64,000 nucleotides of DNA from Paracyclopina nana (taxonomy: Eukaryota > Arthropoda > Copepoda > Cyclopoida > Cyclopettidae). The DNA lies in contig JAGUCH010000002.1 of NCBI GenBank assembly GCA_019096065.1, forward strand, positions 6,336,501-6,400,500, in the 5' to 3' direction. Numbering within the stretch: the first letter of the stretch is position 1; the number at the start of each line of letters is the position of its first letter. Shown in pieces: positions 33,244 to 47,372 of this stretch. The notes below the pieces were generated by a model. The model was given only the letters and a program-made list of their open reading frames with translations. It was not told the origin of the DNA and ran no database searches. The position numbers and the translations under genes were made by a program.

Positions 33244-33897
33244 CTAGTATAAAGTGTTGTTAAAAGAGCTACGATTAAGTTGCGATGAGGATTGAGACAT
33301 TCTTGACACTTCGGCAGAGGCCATTTCGAGCCTGTGGATTTGGTCGAGGGCATGAGTTAGCAGGGGGCGAGCCGAGTTCATTTCTATGGTGTGGACGTTG
33401 TTAAGGGTTGCTCGCAAGGCTCCACTTTGTACAAAGGTATCCACAACTTTCCTGAAATTGAAGCACAACTTGAGTGAATAAGTCAAGCGGCAGCTTATGC
33501 ACTCCTTTCACCTTAACTTGGCTTGGCGAATATCCCAAATGTCTTTGATGGCTGTGCGTACTTCATCTGCTCTTGTGAGGTCACTGTTACCGACGTCCAT
33601 GATCAGCTGAGCCTTGACAAACATGAATGGATCCGGCAGCTTGGAGAACATTTGGGTCTGTTTTTCAGCCTCTTTGACTTCTTCTAGTAAATCGACAGTC
33701 ATCCAATCTGGCTGAATTAATCGGCATTTTTGCCGTTGCCTCAGCGAGTGTCCTATCCACAAAGGGACAGAGAGAGGAATACCGGCCTTGAAGGGCCCAA
33801 CATCACATTGTAGCAGGTATAAAGTTGGGGCGTTGAAATTTGGAACGATCTCAATGAGTTCGTTTTCAGCTTGGAACTCAATCCAACTTGGATCCAT
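33244..33897 (-). CDS. GINS2: DNA replication complex GINS subunit Psf2
   Basis: Subunit of the four-protein GINS complex, part of the CMG replicative helicase. Exons 33897-33512 and 33451-33244, with a 60-bp intron, give 197 aa (human GINS2 has 185). The N terminus MDPSWIEFQAENELIEIVPNF matches the family closely, as do GPFKAGIPLSVPLWIGHSLR, RQKCRLIQPDWM and ADEVRTAIKDIWDIRQAKLR. The C-terminal part after the intron is less conserved but retains the EMNSARPLLTHALDQIHRLE helix. The gene converges on the SLC35G-like gene with only 9 bp between stop codons. Confidence 0.95.
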
Positions 33898-34686
33898 GAC
33901 GGAAAACGCAGCTTTAGCGCCTCTTTCTGAAAGTAAATTTATTTGCTACGAAAATGGACCAACTCGTAGCCGGAATGCTCATTTTATTAATGACATTGAG
34001 CAAAAAATTGTCAAGGATTTTCAAAAATGGTAATAAAAACTTTTTCATATTTTATTCTAAGCATTGATCCAAATAGAATATTGAATGTATGCATTCCATT
34101 GCGCTTTGAACAATTTGTAATTATAATTTTGACCTTAAAAATAAATGACTACCCCTTTATCAATTTTGGCGGTAAACTTCAAAATTGTACTTTTATTCTC
34201 TTTGATGATGCTTCTGCATAACTTAGCGAGTTCGTCTGGATATAATTACAAAAGTTTAAATCACTTTTAATCCTTCCACCAGATAGTAAAAACAGATTTG
34301 CATAAAAACCGGGTTTTTTTTCTTACAACAATTATGTACAATACGCACCTATATTGCCTATGGCCCCAAATAGGTTTTATTAGGTTTTATTTGATTCATT
34401 AGGTGTTTTAACTTTGTTCCATCACTCATGGCAAATATAGAAAAAGCTAACTATAATCAAGTTTTACTTCAATTCATTTACCTCCGCAATGCACATGACA
34501 ATTTTAGCAACATCAATGCACTCCCAATATAAGTTTCTCCGCGTTCACCTGTAACCAGTCAGTCAAGCTAGTGCATGCGATGCACCAAATCCAGGTTAGA
34601 GTAGTCCAGTCACTGGTCTGTAATATGGTACCGTAAGTTTCTCCTCTGTTGTCAATTTTACTATGGAGGTGGCCTAGGCTAGGACA
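33898..34686. other. Intergenic region between GINS2 and the glycosyltransferase-like gene
   Basis: Divergent intergenic DNA of about 790 bp, very AT-rich, without an ORF of note. It presumably contains both promoters. Confidence 0.4.
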
Positions 34687-36640
34687 ATGGAAAATCAGCG
34701 CATTAGGGGCTTTAAAAGCCTCCTAATTCTTTGTATATGTGTATTTTGTGTCTATGAAGTGCAAGAAGTGGCCCTTAATAAAATGGACAACTATGCAAGG
34801 CAACATTTAGGCCCACCACCCTTACCTGCACTGTCCTCGCTGGAAATTCTGTCGCAAAATGATGTGGCAGTTGAAGAACACCAAAAGGGCAACACAACTC
34901 AAGTTTGGATCACCATGGCTTTATGCTGGTCTGCCAACGCGCAGGTTCATGGCAAGGAGAATTTCCCCTACAAAGATGCGCTCCCTTTGTCATCCCAGCT
35001 CTGGATGAAGATGACTCCTGCCAAAGTTGTGGTGCAAATTGTCTATTCCGAGCCACAAGTATCGCAAGAACTTTTAGACTATAAATCGGAGCTAGAGAGC
35101 CACGGAACTGTGGTATTTTTAGTCCCGACGGGCTCTGAGATCAAGTGTGTGCTCAAATCACAACTTGTAAGAGTACTAGTCTTCCTGCTGCCAATGATTC
35201 AACCTGATGACATAATAGTGACAGCAGATGTGGATGCCTTTGTCATGACGCCAGACATCTACAAACCACTTCAGCTGAGAAGACAAGTGTGGCTGTACAG
35301 ATATGCTTTCACCTTGGGCAGTGGGTCTACTTTCATGATGCCATTCATAGGAGCAAGGTCATCTGCGTGGAGAAGTATGCTGCAATATGATTCTTCGCAA
35401 GACAGCCCAATCAATGGGCTGTTAGGGAACGGTCTTCCCAAAATGGTAGCTTGTCAATCGACCTGACGAAAAGCGTCCTCTGATTTCCATTTTCTATCTA
35501 GATTGAGGAGTACGGAGCCAAAATGAGCTTTGGCCTCAACTCCTCCTATACTTGGGATATTGACCAGCATATTGTCAGCTATGGAATTTTGAACAGTGGC
35601 CTGTGTTCTTTGCCCAAAGAAAACGGGCTTTGGAAAGAACTGCACACCGAACCACGGTAAAATACAAGTCTGAAAAAATGAGTGGCTGTTTTCGCGTAAG
35701 AAAGACTAAAACGCGAGGTTGCAGCGTCCGATTAATTATAAGGGAATAGAGACCGTCTCCGTTGCTTGAAAACTTTCAACTGTTTTTGCTTAGCACTAGC
35801 AGTTGGCAACACACATATTTTGAAAGGGGCAGATTATGTAAGCTAGAGCCCTAGATTTTGATGAGAGTATCTCGTTCTCAACAACAGCGCAACTTTATTT
35901 GAAAAATTGGGTTAGGACCTTCTTCAAGTCAATGTGACTAAGGTACAGCTCAAACCAGAGACTTAGATTACAAAGATAATCTAAGTCTCTGGTTCAATCA
36001 AACTACAGCTCCGATCGGAACGAAATTTTGAGGGGTTCATGGTTTCTCGGTTCAATTACCAACTACATTACATAATATAATAAGCGGTTGAACAATATTA
36101 TGCAGATGTCGTTATATATTGTCGTGCTACGTACCGTAGGCTCTAGGCTGGCCGGCCACCTTTAGGCTGTTTTTTTTGGAACTGAGTTTTGAAAACGATC
36201 TACTCATCAAAATCTAGAGCTCTTATGTGAGCGCTCTTGTTCCGATTAGAGAAACTTCCGATGCTCAGCTCGACTCAGCACTTGGATTCTGGGTCAGAGG
36301 GTCAGTCTCAGTTGCCAACATCAACAACCCTGAAGGGACCGTCTCTGCTGTCAATTTATCTATGCATCATTGCAGGGTATTCAATGACGGAAAGACTTGC
36401 TGGCATGGAAGTGGAATCTACGAGGACTGCAACAACGTGCTCTGGAGTCGGAATTTGATGATTCGGTACAAAGGAGGGAACTGCAAATGGTGGCACTTCT
36501 ATCCCTACGAGACGTACGCAGAGTTGCGCTCAAAGTTCCAGGAAATAATGGCTGGCGAGTCAGAGTCGCCTCTACTATCCAATTTGATGAGCGCAGCAAA
36601 AACGTTTCAGACAAACACTTTTGGCCAAGAGATTATATAG
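34687..36640 (+). CDS. Type II membrane protein with DxD motif, glycosyltransferase-like
   Basis: Three exons, 34687-35445, 35502-35656 and 36220-36640, give 444 aa. Residues 11-25 form a single hydrophobic anchor (LLILCICVFCVYEVQ) preceded by basic residues, the usual Golgi type II topology. The lumenal part has VWITMALCWSANAQ, then hydrophobic strands, then PDDIIVTADVDAFVM with DVD at 181-183. In glycosyltransferases such a motif binds the metal and nucleotide sugar. The third exon has several cysteines (HHCRVF, KTCWHGSG, YEDCNNV, GNCKWWHFYP). No named family is certain; related uncharacterised proteins are what I would expect in other invertebrates. The 563-bp second intron is filled by a repeat, and the exon-3 acceptor lies in that repeat's right end. 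Confidence 0.75.
35843..36224. mobile_element. Inverted-terminus element filling an intron
   Basis: The left end (35843-35880, containing CTAGATTTTGATGAGAGTAT) and right end (36191-36224) are imperfect inverted repeats of about 30 bp sharing the core CTAGATTTTGATGAG. Inside lie a 31-bp sequence also found in the Rpt1 intron (35907-35937) and a perfect hairpin (35953-35994). No coding capacity. The right end includes the acceptor and first codons of the downstream exon. Confidence 0.5.
35953..35994. repeat. Perfect 18-bp hairpin with 6-base loop
   Basis: AACCAGAGACTTAGATTA at 35953-35970 is followed after six bases by its exact complement at 35977-35994. It lies within the intronic element and would fold strongly in RNA of either strand. 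Confidence 0.85.
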
Positions 36641-36819
36641 AGCACATTCAAATACATTCAGAGTGATCATAGCATGTATTGATCAAAATCTAAATGTGTG
36701 TGTGTGCAATCTTTCCCATAGAATAATGGTCAATAAGTGAGAATTGTGATGCGCCTCTTTTCACTTACAATGATGATGTTAGAAAGACCATTATAGCGTC
36801 TGCTCTCGCACAAAGAGAG

Positions 36820-37664
36820 CTATGAAAAAGTGAGAGTGTCCCTGATGAGACGTCTCACGGTGGTCCCCATGGAAGGGAGGCGGCAACTGTCACACGAAAC
36901 TGCGTGGGATATCTTGAATAAGTAGGGCTGGACGTCAGGGTAGGAAGTGTCAAAGATCAGCTCCAGGTCAGCTTGGCTCGGCATCTTGGGCACGTAGTCG
37001 TGGCGATTCATCACCTCAGCAATATACATGACCTACATTGAGTGTAATATAACGCGATCGTTACGTAACGTCAAGAATGAACGGACCTTGTCGGATAGCA
37101 TTTCCCCGACCTTTTCTTGCAAACGCAATCGCTCATGCTCGTTGCCAAGGTGGACCAGTTCGCAGCGGACAGTCCAAACCTCCCAAGGAATGTCTTCTTG
37201 GCCCAACCACTTTTTGCGCTTCTGGTAGAACTCGAGCGAGACCTGACCGGCTCCGCGATCGGTCCCATTGCTGTTGCGCCTCAAGTCATTGGAAAATGCC
37301 GCCAGCTCCTGTCGGAGAGCCCGGTCAAGTCCGGGAGATTGAGCTCTTACGTAGGTGTAACCTTGATAAATACATTGTTTGAAATTAGGCCAGCATGATG
37401 AAATTTACGGCTCACCTCCAATGTAATCACAGTCCACATCTTCATACCCGATTGTACCGATTATGTAGCTGCTGTCATCTTGGTACGTAAACTTGCCAAA
37501 GGACCTGTGAAACAGAACCGTGTGGAAGATGCTGCAAACACCAAAGAGGGGATGAGTCATCGCTGATACTGGAAAGACGTAAATAATGAGCATTACCTCG
37601 CCACAGCCTCCTCCACTTGTCTGGCCTCGACTGCAATCTCAAAAATTTGAGAGCGAGCGTTCAT
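36820..37664 (-). CDS. ATG101: Autophagy-related protein 101
   Basis: HORMA-fold partner of ATG13 in the ULK/ATG1 autophagy-initiation complex, present in animals but not budding yeast. Four exons, 37664-37597, 37531-37416, 37361-37087 and 37032-36820, give 223 aa (human 218). The first exon begins MNARSQIFEIAVEARQVEEA. Next come IFHTVLFHRSFGKFTYQDDS and GTIGYEDVDCDYIG, all close to the vertebrate protein. The WF-finger-like region appears as EFYQKRKKWLGQEDIPWEVW, and the C terminus contains EVMNRHDYVPKMPSQADLEL, YPDVQPYLFKIS and RLIRDTL. All introns are 53-66 bp. It is convergent with the glycosyltransferase-like gene and divergent from MMADHC. Confidence 0.96.
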
Positions 37665-38708
37665 CTCTTATGAAGGCTTGCAAGGTCAAAACAGGTGCGA
37701 ACCAATTTGAGCCTTGCTTACAGCAATTTCAGGACGAGCTACAATTTCGGTGATTTCGAGCTGTTCTCATATCTTGCTCGTTTTTTGTCACTTCACTTCA
37801 GCTGAAAAGGCTTCACTGCGTGTTATGATAGTTCTTTCTTTCAGATTGAATCAAGATTATTTTCCGTCATAGCTAGTCATGGATCGAATCTAAACCAAGT
37901 TTCATTGTAATGCTACATCTAGCCAAAAAATCCCCTTAAACGACCTGCGAAAAACAGGATAAAGCCAGAAAAATTCTTAATGATGTTTTCAAGTGAGGTC
38001 ATATTAGTTACAATTGCGAGAATCATTCATACTAATCCTCAAAGTCATAATTTGAAAGCCCCAAAAATCATATATAAGTTTTTGCTACTGCCAACTTTAT
38101 CCGTTTGCCGAAACTAGCCAGTTTTGCCTTAATTCAGTGCAGCTAAACGTCACAAAGGACGAAAGAAAAACAATCTGGCTTTACTGTTGCACTATTTGTA
38201 AGGCAAATTAATCAAGGCCACTGGGAAAATATTCAATCGACCTTTTCTATGATTTATTTCAGGCGAGCAGCCTCGATATAAAATAGCATGGAAGAGTAAA
38301 ATATGACGTATTTTAACCAAGTGAATGGGATTGCATGTTCAAAGTTCAACAAACGGATATTTTCGATCCATGCAGACAGAATTAGTCCATAAAATTTAGA
38401 GTTGCCTTGAAGAACTTATGTTGGTAAATGTTAACTTTACAGGCTTAATAGTTCACTACAGTACAGCGCAAGTTTCTTGAGAAAAATGAGCTATCATCTC
38501 GACATCTTTTAAACCATTTTCTAAGCGCTTTTTTTGTTTTGGCAAAAAATAGCCTTCGACGCGAGATGTGTTGCACAACAAAAATAAACAACAAAAAATT
38601 ATACGCAGAAACAAGAATTGCCTTTTTGTGTTGGTAAGATTCCACGTTGTTTCGCGGGAGAGCGCGAACCTGATTTGAGCTTCAGTCGACAGAAGTGACC
38701 GATAGAAA
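37665..38708. other. Divergent intergenic region ATG101-MMADHC
   Basis: About 1 kb, AT-rich, expected to hold both promoters. A minus-strand open frame overlapping the MMADHC start (38456-38836) looks like an antisense shadow. Confidence 0.4.
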
Positions 38709-39822
38709 ATGTACGTGGGCCTGTCGGCCTCTCGTAGCCTCAGCCAGTGGCGTGTCAGAAGATTTTTAGCAAGAAGTTTGGGCTCGTCGAGGCCATTATG
38801 GAATTGGCGCAACGAAACCCCCTCAGGCAGCCTCACAGAAATCTACGTCTATTCCCAGGACCGAATTCAATGGCCAGACCCCATTTTAGGCGTTTTTGCC
38901 AAAGGTGACCCCAAGTTTTGCCTGCCAGGCAACATGGGTCTCCCTGAGGATATCGTTGCAAAAATGGCACAAATGGAAGATAACACCCACGGTTTTACTT
39001 CGATGGGCCCTTCAAGTAGTGCCAGTGACAACACGCCAGCGGAATCTTCAAAGAAGCTAGACATCCTTGAAGAAAAAACTCGGCGCGAGCTACAGGCTCA
39101 GACTCTATACAGCGCAAACGATTTCATTCAATTCACCCCTGGAGCAGAGTCGTACGTTTGCTCAGAACCGGTTCTGCTCGAAGTTTTTCCGACGTTTGCC
39201 AACATGGCCAATGTTAGGTTCGAGTTGCACGAGGCGCCACTTCTACTCAAGAAAGAAATCGCACCTCTGTTTCCTGGTGTGTCAGCCTTTACCAATCCTG
39301 GTGCTGCCATCAGCGTTATCACTATGGCTCGTGAAACGACGAATGACATGTCAACCTGGAGCGATGAAGTCGAAAATGAACGCGAACTGCTCTCCATTCA
39401 ATTCATCAACCTGGCCAAAGAACTTTGTGGACGGTAAGTTTTTCTTTGGCTGCGCTCTTAATTGGACCACAGTAATCATTTATATGTATAGGATCAAAAG
39501 TGACGGTTATTGGGCAGACTTCATTGATCCCACTGCAGGAGTTCCATTCTTTGGCCAACACACTAATACTACTATGTTTGAAACTGATGAAAAGTATCGC
39601 CTATTGGGGTTCCGCATTGAAGATCTTGGCTGTTGCAAAGTGATCAGTCACAAGGACTTTGGAAGGAACGTGTTTGTGGGCACAGTTGTCACCTCAGTAC
39701 CTATCGGCACGGGAAACATACAAGATATGTTCAAGGACATGAACATTGAAGGCCTCAAAGCTTTCGAGAAGAAAGGTCATCATACTGACAATTCTTCACA
39801 ACAGGCCGATATGCCATTCTAA
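38709..39822 (+). CDS. MMADHC: MMADHC, cobalamin trafficking protein CblD
   Basis: Directs processed vitamin B12 to methionine synthase in the cytosol and methylmalonyl-CoA mutase in mitochondria, working with CblC. Exons 38709-39433 and 39492-39822 give 351 aa, somewhat longer than human (296). The N terminus is arginine- and serine-rich with few acids (MYVGLSASRSLSQWRVRRFL), compatible with mitochondrial targeting. The nitroreductase-like domain has LPGNMGLPEDI, MARETTNDMSTWSDEVENER, GYWADFIDPTAGVPFFG and the highly conserved ETDEKYRLLGFRIEDLGCCK. The C-terminal tail after GTVVTSVPIGTG is longer than in human. The stop codon is 78 bp from the convergent Cactin stop. Confidence 0.96.
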
Positions 39823-39895
39823 TCAATATACATACATCCTTGTCAGACTCTTAAATCAAGTGAAATTCTTCAAGTTTCCATGTGTATCACGAGCG

Positions 39896-39901
39896 TTTAT
39901 T
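39896..39901 (-). terminator. Poly(A) signal overlapping the Cactin stop codon
   Basis: On the minus strand TTAAATAAA begins at the stop codon, so AATAAA shares a base with TAA. The predicted 3' UTR is very short and faces the MMADHC 3' end. Confidence 0.6.
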
Positions 39902-41970
39902 TAACGACGATAACGTAGTCGTTTGAAATGAAACCACAATTGGAAAATGTTGTTTTGGAATTGGCAACGGAACCCTCGCTTGTACCCATACTCCCACTCT
40001 CGGTTGACGATCTTGAACGCGATGTCTTCATAGGGAGGGCCAGCATGGATTCTCAGAATGCAAAAGTCTGGATTGTCCTTGCACGGAGTCATGGTGTATT
40101 GGGGTGTCGAGTTCTTCTCTATCAAATCTGGGTAGAAAATGTTGAATTTGTAGCCCTGTACCACCTTGGGAGGAGGATTGTCCACATCATAGTGAGTCTG
40201 GTTGTATTTGTTCCATTCGAAGCCGGTGTGCACGCGATTGAAGTAGCGCGGTTTTCGGGGACGATATTTGTCTGACCATTCATAGGTTTGTTCCAGAGCT
40301 GACTCAACTGAAAATGTGGCCTCTTCGTCTGGATTCATCCCCTTGCGAGCTTCCCGCTCAAGTGCCTTCTCTTCAGCATTCATCACGTTGTCCACCTTAG
40401 TGCCCTTACGAGCCCTATTTTGATCAATGTCTCGCTTCGAAACCTCCTCAGCTTCCGTCATGACAATCGTGCCAGGATCAAGATCCTGCAGCCGCAAGTA
40501 CTGAGGGCTGTAATTGCCTGCTTTGTATTCCTCAAGGGCAGGGTTGACTAAGTCTTCTTCGCCTTCTGTGCAATATTCTCCCTCATCTGCGCTGGTAGCA
40601 GCAGATTTCACTACATGCTCACTGCTAGTTTGAGAATGTTTGTCGTCATCGTTCTCCACACCTTGTTCAGCTTTAAGTAACTCTAGCTTGCGCCTTAGAT
40701 TTTCAGAATGCTTGTCTCTTAGGCGGGCCCTGGCCAAATGAGCTTTCAACTGGCTCAACAGAGTTTCCCAATAACCAACATCGACACCTTCTGTTCTTTG
40801 GGAGAGTTTCTTTTCGATCTGCACTTGAAGCTGCGCTAATTGCTCTGACGTCTTTCCTTTGAACACGTCTTGCACATCAGCAGCCACAGCTTTGTTGATG
40901 CCTTGCCGCCTTTCTGCAGCCTCTTCATACTGGGATTTCACATCGAGCTTGCGGAGCTTGTGCAGCTCGTCGTTGACGATAGTGACAATGTCAGCCCAGA
41001 ACTCTTTGTTGCGATCCAAGTCGATTTTCTCGTACACATTTATGTCAACAAGCAAATCTTCCAAATCAGAAACAGTCAACCCGTTGAGGTATGTGTATGG
41101 TTCGTGCATTTCAATAGCGTCCATTTCCTCCTCGGTGCTGATATACTTGGCCAAAAGATCAATGGGCTTGGCACGCCCATCTACGATACGTATAGAGGAT
41201 CTTAGACGCGCTTGTTGCAAATGGAATTGATCCTCGTCTTCTTGCCACTTGGAGAATTTGTCGTTTTCACGAGTCCGTTCTTCCAGCTCGAGCATTGCTT
41301 GACGTTCCTCTCGCTCACGTTCACGTTCACGGCGTCTCTGTTTCACCTTTTCCAACTCCCTTTTTTGCTCTTCGAACTTAGCTCGCTGAATTCTTTGCAG
41401 CTCATGCTCATCAACTTTGGCAAGACCCTCTTTTTCGAGCTTCTTTTGCCACCTAAAAGTTTCAGTCAAATTGGAATCTCCGAATGGGTTATCGTCATTG
41501 GTGTAGTGGATGTACTCCTGATCCCAGCCCATTTTCTCACGGTCTTTTCTCGCCTTGGCAGCTTTCTTTGCCAATCTACGAGCACGTTTTTCTTCAGGGG
41601 TTTCGTAAGCTTTCATCAAGCGCTTCTCCTGACGTCTCTTCTCAATGAGTTCACGACGTTCGCGTTCGAGCTTTTCCAATAGTTCCATGGAGGAGTCAGA
41701 AGATGCCCCATCTTCGGAATCACTACTCGAACTGCTTGCTCTCTTCTTATGGTGCTTCTTCTTCTTCTTTTTATGCTTGCTGCTTCTCGCGGGAGATTTG
41801 CTTCTTGTCCTAGAACGTTTCCGCGACTTCTTTTTATGCTCACGAGAACTTGATCTTTTGGAAGAGCGTTTCCTTTCGGAGGAATCCGTCCTTGATCTCA
41901 CCGATTTATCCCTGGATCGATCTGAGGATCTATTGCGGACGCGAGTTTCATCACTCCCTCCCATTGTCAC
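39901..41970 (-). CDS. cactin: Cactin, splicing-associated RS protein
   Basis: Single-exon gene of 689 aa. Cactin was found as a partner of the IkB protein Cactus and is a spliceosome-associated factor needed for accurate splicing and embryonic patterning. The first 100 residues are an arginine/serine-rich nuclear tract (SRDKSVRSRTDSSERKRSSK) followed by lysine runs. A long coiled charged region (RELEKVKQRRREREREREER) comes next, then the central Cactin domain with EMHEPYTYLNGLTVSDLEDL. The C-terminal CactinC domain (about 565-689) has KYRPRKPRYFNRVHTGFEWN, YNQTHYDVDNPPPKVVQGYK, GPPYEDIAFKIVNREWEY and the invariant ending LWFHFKRLRYRR. The lack of introns is notable beside its intron-containing neighbours. 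It is head-to-head with Rpt1, 377 bp apart. Confidence 0.97.
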   Translation of the reverse strand: MTMGGSDETRVRNRSSDRSRDKSVRSRTDSSERKRSSKRSSSREHKKKSRKRSRTRSKSPARSSKHKKKKKKHHKKRASSSSSDSEDGASSDSSMELLEKLERERRELIEKRRQEKRLMKAYETPEEKRARRLAKKAAKARKDREKMGWDQEYIHYTNDDNPFGDSNLTETFRWQKKLEKEGLAKVDEHELQRIQRAKFEEQKRELEKVKQRRREREREREERQAMLELEERTRENDKFSKWQEDEDQFHLQQARLRSSIRIVDGRAKPIDLLAKYISTEEEMDAIEMHEPYTYLNGLTVSDLEDLLVDINVYEKIDLDRNKEFWADIVTIVNDELHKLRKLDVKSQYEEAAERRQGINKAVAADVQDVFKGKTSEQLAQLQVQIEKKLSQRTEGVDVGYWETLLSQLKAHLARARLRDKHSENLRRKLELLKAEQGVENDDDKHSQTSSEHVVKSAATSADEGEYCTEGEEDLVNPALEEYKAGNYSPQYLRLQDLDPGTIVMTEAEEVSKRDIDQNRARKGTKVDNVMNAEEKALEREARKGMNPDEEATFSVESALEQTYEWSDKYRPRKPRYFNRVHTGFEWNKYNQTHYDVDNPPPKVVQGYKFNIFYPDLIEKNSTPQYTMTPCKDNPDFCILRIHAGPPYEDIAFKIVNREWEYGYKRGFRCQFQNNIFQLWFHFKRLRYRR

Positions 41971-42347
41971 ACTTTTGACGAATTTTCAGATTCCTCCTTT
42001 CTATTCAAAGAGAACAACAAACGTTTATGCTATTGTTTGGCAAAGTTGATCCTATCTATCTCAGGTAAAACAACTGTTAAAAATTCTACTTTGGGCCTTG
42101 CACATTAATTGATACGGCCAAATACTTCATAGATATTTTATAACTTATTTTTTTACTATTGTTATGCATGCTCAACACTTTTTGAGCAGATAAAGCACCG
42201 TAAAATATCAAATTGTTTCTTTGCAAAACAGACTGACACAGAAAGTCGATCAATGAGACTCTACACTAAACAAATTTTTCTGCAAATCACCGAAACAGTG
42301 AAACCTCAAAGCTTGTCTGATTTTCGTTGAACTTGCAAGGCTTAAAG

Positions 42348-46171
<3,824 letters not shown>

Positions 46172-46461
46172 TTACCGAATAATATGATGCTTTCTTTTAT
46201 AGCACTCTCTCTCTTTCTTTATTATTGGCGTGCGACAATGACCTGTTGTGTAATCTTGGCAACAGATCTGCGCATAGTTTCTCTTGTTCTGGACACTTCT
46301 TTTGAAAAAAAGACGCGACAGTAATTTTCGGAGCTTTCTGCACTTTTTATATCACAGGGAGGTTATTATAATAGATATTAAATAATGTCATGCTGCTGTT
46401 GTGGCGGGGAGGTTGGTCGAAAGCAAGAAATGGTGGTAGCTGGCCTTCGACATGTTACATT

Positions 46462-47372
46462 TTACAATCCCTGGGAGAGAATTTGTTGCTCTGGAGCAAT
46501 CATCACCATTTCGGTGATGTTCAAGGCGGATACTCCGAAGGCTTTGGCAAAGCAGAATTTGCAGTAGGGCTTGGGATTGGGGTCATTGGGTGGGCCCAAG
46601 GCCATGTCCTTGCCATCAAAGACCCTCATGCACTCGATGCACTTGACGCAGGTGCGGTGGAATGCTACTTCTGCAATTTCAAAAGCATATGGTCCTGTTG
46701 GTGGATAATGAACATGACAAGACTTAGTACCTGAAATAATGATTGCACCCTCGGGATAGATCTTATTTGCGCACACTGGGCAACGCTTCTCTGACAAGGC
46801 TCTCTCCATCTTTTCTTTCTCCAGTCGTTCTTTCTCCCTTTGCCTTGGGAAAGAAAAGCAAGATGAAGTAGTGCTTTTTGAAAGTGCGGCGGTGGTGGTA
46901 CCTTTCTATGTCCTCAGGAGTGATGATGCCATTGTAGTAGTCGATTGTAAAGTCTGCAGGGTTGAAGATCTTCTCATAGCAAACATTGCAAAAAAGTTGC
47001 TCTTCGTGCTCGTTCAGAGTACGTGGATTCAACGGGATTCTGCATTGGGTGCATTTCACGCAGGATTTGTGGTATGGTTTCCTATCTGCTGCCATCACCT
47101 ACGCAATAAATCACTCTTTAATAGATCATGCTCTGATAGTGGCTTTTGGTCAAGTTTGCTTGAACAAAATTGGCTTAGCAACTTCTAATACAGACGCGTA
47201 AAAACACTTATACTTTCTTATGATGATTGCTTCTTTATGACATTCACCCGAGGCGATGATTGTAATTGAATAAATAAGTATGAATCTTGTTTTTAACGCT
47301 TACACTTTCGGCTGGGTAGACGCTGGTTTTGCAAGCCGGACATTTTGGAGCTTGTATTGGCTTGAAGGGCAT
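46462..47372 (-). CDS. Two-LIM-domain protein
   Basis: Four exons, 47372-47304, 47098-46902, 46843-46731 and 46694-46462, give 203 aa. The first LIM domain starts at CPACKTSVYPAESV and has the ligand series C-x2-C, HKSCVKC, C and CNVC. The second starts at CPVCANKIYPEGAIIISG and ends YCKFCFAKAFG, again with a full set of zinc ligands (HRTCVKCIEC). Between them lies a short highly charged helix (ERQREKERLEKEKMERALSE), an unusual linker for a CRIP- or CSRP-type protein, where glycine-rich linkers are typical. LIM proteins of this size are adaptors in muscle, the cytoskeleton or the nucleus. The specific orthologue is not clear. Convergent with Rpt1. Confidence 0.88.

Noticed and set aside
38456-38836. 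126-codon minus-strand ORF overlapping the MMADHC start
   Set aside because: Its conserved-looking half is simply the complement of MMADHC coding sequence. The rest has no domain and no splice partners.
41212-42049. Long + strand ORFs opposite Cactin
   Set aside because: Antisense of arginine/glutamate-rich coding sequence, giving leucine/serine-rich shadows.
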